64,000 nucleotides of DNA from Ifrita kowaldi. Taxonomy: Eukaryota > Chordata > Aves > Passeriformes > Cinclosomatidae. The position numbers and the translations under genes are program-made. This document shows positions 24,597-39,039 of this stretch, piece after piece. The stretch spans positions 62,001 through 126,000 of the forward strand of contig VZRS01015078.1 in assembly GCA_013398055.1 (NCBI GenBank), written 5' to 3'. The notes under the pieces were generated by a model. The model saw only the letters and a list, made by a program, of their open reading frames with translations, searched no databases and was not told where the DNA came from. Position 1 is the first letter of the stretch. The number at the start of each line of letters is the position of its first letter.

Positions 24597-27500
24597 CTTT
24601 GGCCCCAGCTCACAGAAATCAAGCTGTGTTCTGTGACACTCACAAAAAGAGGGTGGTCTCTGCCCCACCAGAAGTCACGCAACAGAACAGATACCCTCAC
24701 CAAGCTGCTGCCTGTGCAGTTCTGTTTCCTTACCTCAAAGGGGAGCAAAGATGCCTCTCCTAAGAGCATGACCTGGTGAAAAGGTTTCTATTCACAATAG
24801 AATCTCTGAAGGCTACCACAGGCTTAAATGTCTAGTGGGATGTCTCAGTGATTATAATGCCAAACTTCTGTACCTTGTTCAGTCAACAGAGAGTTCTGTA
24901 AAGTCTTAAACTAGGTACATATAGAAAATTTTCAAACTCTTTCACCTCTTCAAGGTGGTATCTCAAGTCTCTGAATGGGATGTGTCAAGACTTGTGTGTG
25001 TTTTAGCAATCACAGCAGACCATCTGAATATGCTGAATATGTATGCCAGCAGTGGTTTACAAGACAGAAGTGGACATTTGATCTTCCGTCTATATTTTCT
25101 TACATCAGTATATTAGAAAACCATCTGAAAGTGCCTCTGTGCAAGATTTCTTATCATTTCAAGAGCATTTTGAGTAACAGCCATTTGGGTAACAGTGATT
25201 CTGGTTAGTTCATGACTTCTACATCTGCAGGAAGAAACAAGGAATATTAAAGAGCACAAGATGCAAGTCAATATTCACCACTGTGCATGAGAATGCTGCC
25301 TTGGTCAACTGAGGCTTAACATCAACTGAGATACTCAGATTTTGCCATTAGTACTGGATGAAAACATTGATGTTGCACGGATCGTACTGAAAACAAAAAG
25401 GGTGGGACAGTCACAGGAGCCTATTGTTTGATTTAAGGTCCTGTTTTTACCTTCAGGATTGCTGTTGTATACACAGTAGTCTGCATGTGGCTCCCTGCAC
25501 ACTTCCCTGCTTATTTCTCCAACGGGTGTTGACACTACAAGTCTGTGTTTGGCAAAAACTCATGGTCAAATGTCAATCTTCTTATAAACACATGCACACA
25601 AGTATAGAGATGAACAAATGGACTTGGCTTGTTACCTTACTGACTTGGAATATGGTGGGTTCAGGACACGAACAAGATCCTTGCCTTACTAAATGCTACA
25701 AAGGACAGCATTTTCCAACTCTGCTCCTTTCCATAGCTAAAATGAACAATGGATACAAGGCAAAAAATATGTTGTCATTCACAGCAAAGGTCTCAGTCAG
25801 CCAGAAAACATTTAGTGTCAGAGAAGTTGCAGTTTACCTAAGAAATAATATCATCAAACTTTAATAGAGAAGTGATCATGTCTTTTTAAAAACTTCATTC
25901 CTCATGAAACTGTGCCAGATGCTGACATTGTCTGCCAGCATCCGACTGACACACTGCAGTAGTAATAAATGGGGCACTGTATGTCTAAGCTCCCTAGCTG
26001 AGATATGGCATTAACTCTTGACCCTCAAATGAAAAGAAAACTCAGTATCTCCTGTTACTATTATAAATGTTGACTTTAGTATTCATTATTAAAGAACACA
26101 TTTCAGTCTCATTCCTCACTGCATCACGCGATGTATGGATCTATAGCAGTTTTCACTGGTACTGTTTCTTTTCACTTTGTCTGCATCTGATAAGCCAGAA
26201 ACCTTGGGGACTGAACCAAAACACAAGCATTACTGAAGAAACAGGCTTGGGAGATTTTCTGCTTCGTCTCATGACACCATGCTTGTGTAATGCTATGGAG
26301 TAATACAGCCTTTATTTTATGGCATATGAAAATGTGAATGCATTTCATTACCTTCTTATACTCGGTACACAGAGTAGGCACAAACCCCACATGGGAGTAA
26401 CACATTGGTTGGTATGTCTTAGGCCCTTTTCTGGGCCACTCCAAAATCAGGATGAGCTGTTGTAGTTTCCAGTGATGGACTTGCAGCTCAAATCACAGAA
26501 AATTTGGCTTTTCTGATCCTCAATCCCTTATCATTCTGTAACACGTAAGCCAAAAATATGGTTATTAGTTACAGCAGTCAGAGAGAAAAGGCTGCATATT
26601 TCTTCCAAAGGTACCCACTTTGAAATTTGGAGAAGAATTTGTGCTGAAATTAGACCAGCCACTGTTATTTCATTGCAGAGCATTAGCAGTTTAGTCCATG
26701 AATTGTACAATTAGAGGGATTATTGTGGAAGGTCTATTTTTTAGTCTTCCTAGTCTGACAAATAGACGCCAAGGACATTAATTTTCTTATGAGTGGAATG
26801 GATATAAAAATTTGGAACCAAAAGGGTGTGTTCCAGCAACCAACTTGAAAATGTTAATTTTTCTGTTTAGAATTCCATTTTTCTGAATGGAGAAATGTGG
26901 GACTGTCTGCCTACTGACTTGTGACTGCTCTCCTTGGTGGCATGGCAGAGAAAGAGGCTAGAGTAGCCATAGGATTAGTCAGATATTTATATTAAGCCCA
27001 GGTTTTTATTGTCTCTTAACTATTGCCATCTAATCTCAGATGAGACCTGAATACACTCTGGTTTCTACTGAACAAATCTTTGAGCGACCATTGCTGAACT
27101 TTTCAGCCAAGGCCAGACTTTCAATACTTTGATCATCTCCCTGCTGCAGGTGGAACTCCAGAAGAGCCTATGAAACACAGAGATCAACTTTTATACTGTC
27201 ACCAAAGGGATGTCCTTAACACTCTCAGACTGAACTGGGTGAAAAGTTTAGCCACGAGAATACACTCATTTTGCTGTGGTACACTCATCTTGGTACCACA
27301 AAAGCACGCCAATCCTTGTATACTAGTCAGGATGGAAATGCAACGTGCTTAAAAGTAACCTTTTCTATAATATACATTGACTTATTTTCCTTCCTAAGGA
27401 TACAGACAGATTGTTCTATTTCATTATGCTTATTTGTAGCAAACTGATCCATGGAACCACACCAGACAACAGCACTAGGGCCAGGACCCAGAAATGCGTC

Positions 27501-30500
27501 CAGACTGAAATAAGCTGACGATGATCCTGGAGAGCTAAATCCTTAGAACAGTATTCCATTATGACACGTCCTTGCAGAGAGAATTTCTATGCAACCAGCA
27601 TTGCCCATGTTTGGGTTTTTTTCCTGTGCATGCTTGAAAAAAGTGACAAAACACAAGCAGAAATTTATCAGTGTCTCTGAGCTAGATTGCTGCCCTTCTA
27701 ACCAGGAATTAATCCTGCTAATGTCAAAGGGCTGATGGATGTCTTCAACAGCAGTGAAGAGTTCACAGCCTTGCCCACAGAAATAGGCTCTTAAATCAGA
27801 GCATGTTCTTATCTTTGAAGCTTGAGCAGCCATTGACTCTGGGGCTGTTCCTGATCATCAGCTGAGAGCTATCTGGGTCTGCAGCTCGCCCTTACAATTA
27901 CAATTCTCAGGAGTATTTCCCCTGCTGTCATCAAATCTCTCACAGATTACTCTTGTGGCCTTTATATGGCCATGGAGCTGGTAATTGCTCTCCTGCTGAC
28001 TGCAGAGGCATGGGTGAAGATTGCTCCAATATGAGACAGAGCAGCTCAGCAGAACACTGCTGTGCTAAAGCACTGAACTCCAAAGTAAAGCTAAAGCATT
28101 CCCTGACAGGGATTTTCTTGCCTGTGCATGAAGACCACAGCTGGCCTGTCAGCCTGTTCACCTGAACCCCCACCTGCTTCTTTCCAGCTCTTGCCTGTAC
28201 CTCGAATTCCTTACTGAAGGGAATAATGTTCTTCCCCTCTTCATACAGCTGATAAATGCAGAGCTTTAAACACCACACAAATTCAAATGGTGAATGTGAG
28301 TGACAATTTGTGAATATATTGTTCTCCAGCACAACCACTGAGAGTGAAATTGTGGTAACTCAAACCTGTCACACGCCACAGAGAAAAAGGCATTTATTTT
28401 TTCATCATTGTACCTTTGCATGAACTTCACAGATTTGAAATGTCAGCCTTTAGAGTTACATTCTCTACAGAAACCTTTCAATGTGTAATTTCACCTTTGC
28501 AAATACAGTTTGGGAGTTTGTGAACCAAGGTCACTTTATTCTGCTGAGTACAGCTAAAAACCGTAGCAAAGTATTGGAGAGTTACTGCAGTCTTGCTCAA
28601 TTGTTTTGTGTTTCTTGCAGCAAAGCGTAGTGAATCATGCAAAACATATTGTTTTGTTTTGCTTTGGAAGACACATTTCTTACAGAATGATGTGTGCATA
28701 AAATATGTTGGAAACCAGTACGTTATTCTGCAATGGGACTCCATTTTTGAAGGGAGCTTCTAGGGGGTGCACTAATACTGGTAATAAATAGCAGGAACGA
28801 ACCCAGAATACAAGTTTGGCTACACCACTGGTTGTAGAGTCACAAAAATATCTTAAGGGAGATGAAATACCTTCATGCATGTTCAATCCTTTGCTCTCTC
28901 CTGTCACTGTGAGTTAATGACTCTTTCAATTAGGAATTGGACTGAGTCCACAAATTCATGTCACAATACAATCTCCACATAATGATGGAGACAACAAAAT
29001 GGCCATAAGATATTGGCTGATTTGTAACTGTTAATACAGAGATGAAGAGTCAGCATGCCCTGCATTCCAACTTGAAGGGTCTCATATATAAAAATGGAGA
29101 TAAAAGAAGTAACCTAGTTAGTCCATTTTTTTTCTTCTGAAGGATTTTGTTTTTCCAATAGCTAAAAAATAAGCAGCTTCAATTTGCTTTATAAAAAATT
29201 CATGCACAATAATCACATAAATTTGATATAATGGACTCCACAATGATTAATAAGCATTCAATATTTGTATGGGGTTTATTGCATATCACACTGTTAGGGT
29301 GAGGACTTGTTCTAATGAAGTCTAGTTCCCCTGTCATTGTTGACTTACTTTATACTAAAGTCATTTAAATTATGATTTTGAAAATCCTGTTTGCATCAGT
29401 AATGCCTAGATCTGAATGTTTTCCATATGAGGAAAGAGCAAATACATTAGGATTCTTGAGCTTGGGAAAAAGATGACTGGTAGGGGGAAATGACAGAGGT
29501 CTTTAAGTCATAAACTCTATGCAGAACATGAACAGAGTGAATATTCACTCCACCTCATAGCACAAGGATTAGCAGACATATAATGAAAGCATTAAGGAGT
29601 AAGTTATACACCAAAGCGTAGTATATTTTTCCACACAACATGTAATTACATTATAGAGCTCATAACCACAGGATTTCATGGAGGTAAAAAATACGTATGG
29701 ATGTAAAAAGGAACAAATTTACGGAGAGTAAATCAGCTGGTGTAACTAAACATGATTTGCCAGAAAGAAATCTGGATCAGGAAGTTCTGAAACCACTGAT
29801 TACTGGAAAATTTGCTAGACCAAGATATTTTTGTATATGAATTTGTTTCTTTCCTCTTTGCCTACATATCTGCTGCTGCCCAGCCTCAGGGACAAGATGG
29901 TAGGTGTGGAGGACCGTGGTCTGATAGGTCTTCTTCTCTCTACTCTAAATATCCCATAGGATGCATGTCACCTCATCCATCAAACTCGGATATCTACCAT
30001 GTAAATGCCTATGTGAAAGTCCTCTTCATAGTCTGACAGGAGCAACAGACACTCCTGGAGTACAGAAGTTTGGACTGTTTCAGCCATTATTAGGGAGGAG
30101 CAAAATGAACTGTAAACACATGTATTTCAACCCACCAATACTAAAGAAAATGTAGATGTCTATCTCAAATGAGGGTATCTATTATATAGTTTGGGTCAGA
30201 TATGTGTGATTCCTGTTACTATGGCTCTATACAGAAGCTAATCACAAGATTTTTTCTTCCAGCCCTCATATTTGTGCCTTATTTCATATTCAATCTGTAG
30301 AGTAAGTTACTAAAGAAAATTAAACAAAAAGAATCCGTCTCAACATGTTACTCTTCATCAAAAGTATCATGAACTGGAGTTTATCAGCTGACCCTATTTT
30401 TATAAAACATCTACATATGGTCTTCAGTCCCACTGAAATTACTAGATTTAAGAATGTGTTTAAGATCTTTCCTGAACTGGAATCAGAGTGAAATATGGTA

Positions 30501-31173
30501 GAATGAAAGCCACCAAAATATCTGAGACATTGAAATATAGTTCAGTTCCATTTATAGCAAGTCTCTGTTTCAAGTAGAGCTGATCTGACAAAAGCAAAGC
30601 AAAATTACTCCAGTATATAAAAAGGGGTTCCTCTGTGCTGTTAAATTCTGATATAAATTATTAAATCCCACAGAGATTTCTTAGATCAAAAGAACTTTGT
30701 ACTTTCTTTATGTAGCCCCTTCTACAGAGAAAAGAAATTGCCAAATATCCTGCAAGGCAGATGTGAAAATATGATCTTTTAAAGCAGTTGTGACTTTGTT
30801 GCTTTCCCGTCTGTTTTTTGTGCTGCATCCAAATGCTCTTCGGATGTACTACATCCAGTAACAGATCGAATGTACAGCACAAAAACCTAAGGTGTGCTTC
30901 AGAGGTTGCCCCTGTAAATGAAGGTCACTTTTTTGTACTTAACTGAGGAGGTACCAAGAGACACTAACAGTCTTTTTAAACTATGCTGTTACTTTTTCTA
31001 ATTAAAAATTTAACCATTTCCATATGTTCCTCTAAAAAGACATGCTGCAGTTTTAAAGATACAGTCCTGGATATACATTACAGTCCTCAATTCCCCTGAA
31101 AACAAATTGATCTGCATGCTTAATTTTTCAGCCATCCAGACACAATTTTGTTTTTTAGAAGAAGAAATACAAA
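24597..31173. other. Long noncoding stretch holding the longest chance ORFs
   Basis: About 6.6 kb without a recognisable element. It contains the longest ORF of the window (25424-25864 +, 146 codons) and a 132-codon minus-strand frame at 27940-28338. Neither shows a domain, a signal peptide pattern or a flanking gene structure, and both overlap other open frames. The patch at about 27850-28220 is locally richer in GC. A CTCF-like string at 28757-28770 is only a partial match. Confidence 0.5.
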
Positions 31174-31531
31174 ATCATAGAATCATTAAGGTTGGAGAAG
31201 ATCTCAAAGATCATCAAATCCAACCATTAACCCAGCACTGCTGTGTTCACCAATAAACCATGTCCCCGAGTGCCACATACATACATCTTTTAAACAAATC
31301 TAAAGATGGCAGTTCCTCCACGTCCCAGGGCAGCCTGTTCCATTGCTTGACCATTCCTTCCATTAAGAAATTTTTCCTAATATCCAATCTAAACATTCCC
31401 TTGTGCAACTTCAGGCCATTTCCTCTTCTCCTGCCACTTGTTACCTGGGAGAAGAGATCAACCCCCCCCCGGCTACAACCTCCTTTCAGATAACTGTAGG
31501 GAGTGGTAAGGTCCTCCCTGAGCCTCCTCAT
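31174..31531 (-). mobile_element. CR1 LINE 3' fragment with uninterrupted RT C-terminal frame
   Basis: The element is read on the minus strand. The plus strand opens with ATCATAGAATCATTAAGGTT, the reverse complement of the CR1 end. The frame 31531 down to 31247 is open for 94 codons and carries the CR1 ORF2 C-terminus: RRLREDL, YLKGGCSRGGVDLFSQVTS, GNGLKLHKGMFRLDIRKNF and VKQWNRLPWDVEELPSL. The 5' boundary cuts inside the conserved SLEKRRLREDL segment, so this is a 5'-truncated insertion of about 360 bp. The absence of stops or frameshifts over this length suggests a younger copy than those at 911 and 39505. A C9 run (31462-31470) sits in the usual C-rich stretch. Confidence 0.95.
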
Positions 31532-33799
31532 CTGAAATATTTTATTTTTCTAAATTAGCAATATTACAACAGAACATTTTTATGCTTTTTGCTCAGTATA
31601 AGCCAAGGGTAAAAAAAAGATCTACTGACATTGTGAATAGGGACAGTCAATTGACAACATGGAATTTTGACTTCTAGTCTAAATTTCTTCAATTGGGATT
31701 TACTGGAAAACACAAAATAGGCCTGTGACTCCATTTTTCTTAAGAAGCCCTAACCATCATATTACACAGAGCTTATTTCTTTTTTCCTAATTCACTCTTG
31801 GGGACAGTAAATCTTGTATCCATTTCCCCATTGGAGAGGTAGGAGGTGCCTCTGCCCTCCCCCATTAACCCTCTTGACATAAATTCTGGCTGTCATTCAC
31901 ACTCCTGGGAATGAGGAAATATGGGTCTGGTCCCCTCTGTCTAAGGAAGGAAGAGAAACCAGTTTCCTCACTTCCTGTGTGAGTGGTCTAAGTGGTACAT
32001 TATTATACTAAAAGCCACCTCTGCAATTACTTACTGATCCAATGTCAGCACATTAGGGTTTGTCTCAGATGGATTCAGTGAGAGTCATCATCTTTCCATG
32101 CATTAGATGCATTTTAAAGGGCCACAGGCAGCCAGTCAAAAGCTCAGATGGGGATGAAGCTTTTGCCTCTATCTTGATTATGTTTAGGCAGGAAGTAAAC
32201 ACAGAGGCATCAGCTCACTCGCCTGGTTGATTCAAGCTATCCTGATCTGAGTTGCTGGACATACACAAATACCTACCAAAAATATTTGTGCCCTTCCAGA
32301 CTGGAATTAAAACCCATACAGGATACCCAGTCTTGTGAAAAGGCTCCAGACATGTACGCTAATAAACCTGAAATAACATCTGAATTTCACAGGCTAGGGC
32401 TGTTTCCAGCTAAACCTGAAGTAGAAACAGACCTCAGAAGTCAAGTGGAGATTCACCATGGAAGTGTGGGATTTGAAGGCATTGGCATAAAGTTTATTCA
32501 TATTGTAGTTTTCAGCATTTATACTTCAGCTTCATTTCAAGTCAAGTATTCAAGAATGAATAAAAGATAAATTCCTTTGGGGATCTGAGCTTTACTTATG
32601 AAGCCAAGCACTACATTTGCCTTGCATTGCTCAGCTGCTGTACTTAAAGAATACACTAAGGAAGAAACTGTCTATCAGGAGGAAAGTACCAGGTTACACA
32701 TGTCTGTGCAGGGTTGATAGTTCACTGGAGAGCTTTGGAGCCAAGATTCTGCCAAAATTTTCTTCTTGCTCTAGTTATTCTGAGTGTAGATTCACAGATC
32801 CAGAAGGTCATGAAGGGTCAAGGGACAACCTTAAACATAAGCTCCTTTATATTTGTCTACACTCCATAAACTCTAAGCTTGCCTGATGACATCTGGCACA
32901 TCTTACTCTTTCTTACTGTACAGAGGGTCTCTTCTCTCAATACTATATAAAATAACTAGTCTTGTTAAGCACGTGAATTTATAATGTCTGAAAATCATTC
33001 TTGCTTATCTGCATGTCTTCACCTAAATAGTATTTCCAAAAGTTAAGTCTTATATTTATTTGAGGCACTGAACTTGCAAAGCATAAAATTTCTAAACTGG
33101 GAATGTTGGCATTTCTGAGGTCAGCAGCAAAGATTGGTTTGCAAACCTAACTGAAGTTTTGATTTGCCTCAGTGCCATGCAACAGCTTGGCTTTTAAAGC
33201 ATCAAATTGTTTTTTTAGTACATTTAATTAAACTCCTAAGACTGCTTGGCAAGCTTAAACTCCACTTGTTGCAAGAAGCAGCATGGTGATTATTTATAAT
33301 TTCATGAAGATTGCTTCCATCTGTACTTCAGTGCAATTAGGGAGTTTATTCATAATTCATTAATTTTAAAGACGTACATAAAACATGATTCTGTGCTCTA
33401 ACTTTATGTGTTACAATTTAATGACACTTAAGAATAAGAATGACAATTAACAATGTTTAAACAAACTAATGATTTGTAAAAGCGGAGTAAAATTGAGCAG
33501 CCGGAGTTAGAATTCAGCCTTGTCGCTTTGGGTGATGTACACTTTTTCAAGGCACTTTTTCAATCCCTTTGTGCTAGGGGTTTAAAACAGTTTCTAAGTG
33601 TCAGAAAGGAGGAATGCAGGGAAAGGGTAAGAAAGTAGAACAGAATTCGTGCAACCTCTCAAGAATCTCAATACTGGACACAATCAGCAGGAAGAGCTGA
33701 AGAAAATGCATTTAGTCTAGTCTGGTATTTCCTGTGTTTTCTGGTGGGTAACACCAACTGTGATGCAGAGATAATCCGTATTTACAGTAAACTCTGTAG
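31532..33799. other. Noncoding sequence, no gene recognised
   Basis: Two plus-strand frames (32286-32570, 94 codons; 32617-32886, 89 codons) have no recognised family. The part at about 33170-33560 is free of visible repeats and rich in TAAT/ATTA strings, which is sometimes seen in conserved noncoding elements but is not proof. Confidence 0.45.
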
Positions 33800-33922
33800 G
33801 CCAAGTTGGATGGGGCCCTGAGAAACCTGACCTGGTGGATGGCATCCCTGCCCAAAACAGGGGATTAGAACTGGATGATCTCTAAGGTGCCTTCCAAATC
33901 AAACCCTTCTGTGAGTCTATGA
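33800..33922 (+). mobile_element. CR1 LINE 3' tail
   Basis: CCAAGTTGGATGGGGCCCTG, CCTGACCTGGTGG, GATTAGAACTGGATGATCTC and the TGTGAGTCTATGA octamer remnant follow the CR1 3' end in order. About 120 bp survive. It has the same 3' type as 14803-15024 and 22999-23127, with a similar level of divergence. Confidence 0.9.
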
Positions 33923-36900
33923 AGTACTGGTCAGGATTAAATAAGAAATTTTTATAATACAGTCATGGATTAAAAAAAAAATCGACTTGAGGTTCACATA
34001 ATAACTGAAATACTACTTCTAACATCTTCTCATATTTAGTGCATTTTCTCTGTGGTCATCTTCAGGAAAATAAATCAGTTGGGAGTGCTAAATTTAAAGA
34101 CTGAGCACTTCAGTCAATGTTCAAGTGAGTTTCCAGAAAGCCAAATGGCAAATGTTATAAGACATTGCACTTATTGTCCAAGTTCTTGACTAGGTACTCA
34201 TCTATCTGCTGGTAAAGGACATTGTATAAACAGGATAAAAATATTTCAAGCTTCTTAAAGCAATGGCAAATTATTGAAGTCAACTTTCATTTTGTCAGAT
34301 TTTGCTCACAGTGTCCTCTGGCATGCTGGTAAACCAGTGACATCGGCTAAATCCTTCTTTTCCCTCACCTTGCAGACTTCTACTTGCTTGGTTTGGAGCA
34401 CCACGGGACAATTTTGCAAGGGACTTAAAGTTTTGTGCATTTTCTTTGAAACTGACTGCCATCAAAGGGCAGGTTAGACACCTACTTTGCTGAATCAGTG
34501 TCAGGACACAAATCGATCTGCGCATCAGGACAGATGTCACGAGTGAACATCTAGAGAGAAACACAGCTGGTGACACTGAACAAGCTCTAAGGCTTCAGAG
34601 AGTCCCAGTTCAGCAGAAATAGGGTCAGTATTGACTGTCCAGCCTCAAATTTGAGAGATGGAAAAAAGCTGCTCAACCTTTACCACCACTCCTTTCAACC
34701 TTACTAAAAATACCAGTTTCTACCATGGTGATATGTTACCGCAATACTTGCTCACACAAGCCTAGAAAGCTGAAAGCTCATCTTGGTGACTAATTTGGAA
34801 GCTTGGGTTTAAATAAAACTCTACTTCTCATGTAATTAGTGCCTAGCCCTGAGTCACATCTGTAAATTCTTAATTGTAATATTTCTTGTATGTGTTATAT
34901 ATTAACATGATTTGCTCCGTGGTCTTTCATCCTGAATTTCTTCAATATGGGTGAAACATGTCATTTGTTTCCATAGTATAGACTAACAGCACAAGTGAAG
35001 TTCTTATGATCTCTCTATCTTATAAAATAGAATACCACACATGTCAAAATATTTAAACATAATCAGACATGGGCCCTTACCCAAATCCAAATCGTTGCTG
35101 AAGTTTTGGAAAGTATTAATGCTTTATCTCTCCAAAGCTCCAAAATCAGTCCAAATCTTTATCTGAGCTCATCCCATCATGTACAACTTTGAGTTTAATG
35201 TAACACAGACAAGGATAGTGAGATTATTTACTGGTATGAATCAAAATAGCAGTACAGAGAGAACATGGTCTTACAGCACACCTCACAAAAACTCAGCAAA
35301 ATTATTATGTGTCCAGGCACACTGAGTAGCTGTTGCTGTGCTTGAATAAAGTTCTTTGGCCACAGTTTCACACAAAAAATATATTATGCAGTGATTCCTG
35401 TAGATTAAAAATGCAAAATAAAATTGCATAAGGATTGTTAAATATAAAATACATTTTTGGCATTTCAGTATTACAAAGTGATGGGTAATTTTGAGAAAAT
35501 AAAAGAGTAATGACAGAAATCAATTCAGAATCTAAAAGAATTAATTACAGAGATGGGCTGAAATACTTAAATATGCACAGCTTCTACAGATCACTGCAAA
35601 GTAAATTAAGCTTACTTTCCAACAGTTGTGAATCATTAAGTCAGTTCAAATTATTTTATGTTGTATTAGAAGGTAATCCTTAGGGAATTTCCGTTTTTGT
35701 TTGAGATTTCAGATGAACAACAATAACCACACTGTGAGTTTGTATTATGTCACTTGAGTCTTTAAAACGGACCTTGATTCAACATCAGTTCATGATGTAC
35801 TGCTGACAATGACTCCTTATCGGTACAAACCAAAGATAGATTATATATTCCAGTACAGTATCTCTTTTTTGTTGTCTTTACTCTTTCAAACTCTCTGCCT
35901 GGCTCATACTTCAGCCATCCCTTGAGAGCTGCAGGTCAAACACATGTTTCTCCTGTTCCCATACAACCACAGTTGCCTGTGAGCTGTAACACGTGGGCAT
36001 AAAACCCAGGTGATACAACACTAAATGGCACTCACTGTTTGGCACTGCGGTCAATGGGTCAAGGCACAATTTCTTTTCCATGTAATTTCTTGGCTGCCAC
36101 AATTGTATATTTTCTCTGGCTGCTACATAACCTGGACATACTGATTTAATGACTTTTCCCTAAGAGCAAAAGCCACTGTTATATTCAGAAAAATGGCTAT
36201 ATATTTAAAGTTTCCTTACATCAATATTATGACAGTACCCACATTGTTTTACAGCCCCATGCTGACAAGCTATTAACTTTGTTTACGTTAGACCATGGCT
36301 TAAGTTGGAATTTGGAGTTGGATTTCAAATACCCCAATATCCACAGATGTTAGGAGAGGGGTCCTTGGCTTAGCTTACTGAGGAACAGTACAAAATTTGG
36401 ATCTGGACCTAAGTGTGATTTTGAATTTATGCCAACCTTGAGGTGTTTCGCATCAGAAGCTTAAAACATGGTTCTTCCAGAACAGGGGTGCTCTATTTGA
36501 AGGACGCTGGTTTTTAAGTCCAAATGATATCACAGAGTGGGCAAATACCTGCTGAACAGTGGGAATTCTTAGGATCTCATACCTCATTTTTCAGCCTGTT
36601 CTATGTATTTGGAAGAAAAACAATTTCTTTGACTGCACTGAAATTTCTCTCGATACCCCATAACGTGACAAGAGTTGAGGACTCTATGGGAGATTTGGCT
36701 TCAGCTTCTGGTTCTGTCACAGAGACACTGTCAAGCTACATCACGACGTCTAACCTCTTGATGGAAGAGTAATAATTCTGTTACAGCTCCCTACAGTTCG
36801 GTGAGGATTGACATTTGGATGGTAAAGTGATCCTTGCCTGCAGAGACAAGCACTACAGAACAGGACTGTACCATGAGCATGACCACACTGTAGAATCAGC

Positions 36901-37138
36901 CAAAGGATCAGGCAAATCTTCATGTCCAGGGCTTACTAGCTCAGGCTGGTATTGCCTGCACACAGCTTGGCAGCTTTCAGACACAGGCTGCTTTGCAATC
37001 TGCCCGTTCTGCTCAGGCTGAAGGCAGGCACAGCAGGCTTGGTTTGTCTGCACCTACCAGCCTGCTTTCAGTGAGCACCAAGAGTGACAGCAGAACAGGA
37101 TCATTGCTCTTTACGGTGTTTCAGTCAAACAGCACAGT

Positions 37139-37208
37139 TAAAAAAAGCCCAACCCAAACAAAAAAAAAATAACAAACCAAAGCCACCGCCACCAAAAATG
37201 ACCAAAAA
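37139..37208 (+). repeat. A-rich low-complexity tract
   Basis: The tract is dominated by A with CC and CAAA interruptions and includes an A9 run and GCCACCGCCACC. It could be an eroded polyA-derived sequence. No associated retroposon body was recognised. Confidence 0.65.
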
Positions 37209-38155
37209 ATCATCCTGCAAACTTCAAATCATATAAGAATCTAATCATATAAAGAACAGGATTTCACCATTTTCAACATATTTTTTCACGTTGTTGAAAA
37301 GGTGTCATTCAGTGACAACAGACAAGCATGTGCTCACCTCAGAATAGACTCTAAGCAAAGCACTGAATTTCTTTCATGGAGACAATAAACAGACATTATT
37401 TGTATTTCTCACTTTGGAAAGCCAGTCCATCTGATGTCTGATGGCTACACTTCAAAGACATCCTACATGAACCTTTTTCCATGTGACTTCATGTGTGGTA
37501 TTACGGAGATGAAGAGGCCAGCTCCTAAGAAGTGGGAAACAGTGCCTTAAAATTTACTCTGTGAGCAGAGATTTGTGGAAGATCAGAAGACTTTATAAAG
37601 TAAATAATGTACATTTCACAAATATATACAATGTACAGACTATTTACCAAGAAACTTGAAACGGCTGTCTTGGAAGAGTTCCAGTTTCTGAACTAATCTG
37701 GTTATCAGGTTTTAAAAAAGATCCAGCATGTATGACACTGACAAAAACGTACTAAATATATTTTTTCCAGGAGGAGCAGGGTGGTAATAGGAAATACTCT
37801 TTTTAAGGCAATTAACAAACACTCCTTTTACTGGCGAGTTGTTCCAAGTAACTTAGAGGGAAAAAAAAAGTAATCTAATTTGGAAATCTGCTTGCAGTGC
37901 ACACATGCATAAATCTATTTTAAAATAGGCCTAGGTAATGGATAGCAGTGCCAAGACTCAAAAAACCATTCTAAATTATCTACTTCAGGTCATTGCAGCA
38001 GCCACTAACCTGTGCTGAGGGCTGCCAGAGCTGGGACCGTTCCTCTAACCAGTCCAGACCTCTCAGGCAAAACAGCTTCTCTGCACAGGTTTTCCATTTC
38101 CTAATAAAAATTAGAGTAAAAAGTTGTGTGACAACAACAATATTGAGTCTATACT

Positions 38156-38169
38156 CTGTGTGTGTGTGT
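38156..38169 (+). repeat. Short (TG)n microsatellite
   Basis: Seven alternating TG units within CTCTGTGTGTGTGTGTATT. It is short and probably of low polymorphism. Confidence 0.8.
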
Positions 38170-39039
38170 ATTGACAATTCCGCTGTATTTTCTTTAGTGC
38201 TTTCCATGATTATAGTTTAACCTGGATTATTATTACCTTTTTTTAAAATAAAATATTAAGATCACCCCAAATGTGGGGTTTCTGCTGAATTCAAATATAC
38301 AGATTTGTTAAAACAAGAGGTTATTTTCTGCACCTTAGCAACAATAAGAAAAAGGGAAAAGGCATAGGGGACTGAGAAAGCTGGAAAGGAAATGGAAGTT
38401 GGAGGCAATTGGAGGAAATTTTAAAAATATCAGAATCCTTCTTTACAAGGTTCTCTCAATGAAATCATGCTACTCCAAGATAACAAAATATTTTGCTTGG
38501 AAACAAAGAAAATTGAGGAAAAAAAGCTTTTAAAATAACTTAATCACGAAGAACATTTTAAATGAAACTAAAAATGTTACTTTTACTTCAAACAATTGCA
38601 AAAGTTTGACCTAAAATTTCAGATTATCCTTAGTTATGATAACATAATTTTTGGAAAATGCCTGTTTTGGAAAGACCGTTGGTAGTTTTCCTCCTTTTTT
38701 CCCTCTTTTGAATTGCAGGGTTGTTTTTTTTTCTAGTATTGACACTTTTTCATAGGCACTGAATTTAGGCTACCTGTCTATTTCATGGACCTCTTACAAA
38801 TTTATAGCTTTTCGGAAAAGACTTGTTTCACCTTGTTGCATTGGTCTAAAAGACAAATGTGATTTAAGTTAAGTGCACAGACACTTTGAATAATGAAGGG
38901 AAGAAAACGAGATATAGTAAAAATGTTACTTAGAATAAGTGAGCTACTCCTAAGCTGATTTGCTCATCTGTGGCCCTCTATATCAGATTTACGTGAAGTG
39001 AAAACCAATTTTGAATGTAAAGCTCCCTGTTCTTTAATC

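Larger units (their letters stand above)
33923..39039. other. AT-rich noncoding stretch, no gene recognised
   Basis: No supported gene. Present are an A-rich, C-interrupted simple stretch (37139-37208), a short TG repeat (38156-38169) and a GC-richer patch (about 36800-37090) with antisense 68- and 66-codon frames. None of these resembles a known family. Confidence 0.5.

Noticed and set aside
25424..25864. Longest ORF of the window, 146 codons on +
   Set aside because: No domain, no signal peptide or membrane pattern, cysteine-rich only at its start. A single frame of this length is expected by chance in 64 kb read six ways, so it is not annotated as a gene.
27940..28338. 132-codon minus-strand ORF
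   Set aside because: It overlaps a 70-codon plus-strand frame in a GC-richer patch and resembles no family. GC-rich patches lengthen chance frames on both strands.
28757..28770. CTTCTAGGGGGTGC as a CTCF site
   Set aside because: The CCAS part and one core base mismatch the consensus, so it is not convincing.
32286..32886. Two neighbouring plus-strand frames of 94 and 89 codons
   Set aside because: They have no family features and no shared splice phase or signals linking them.
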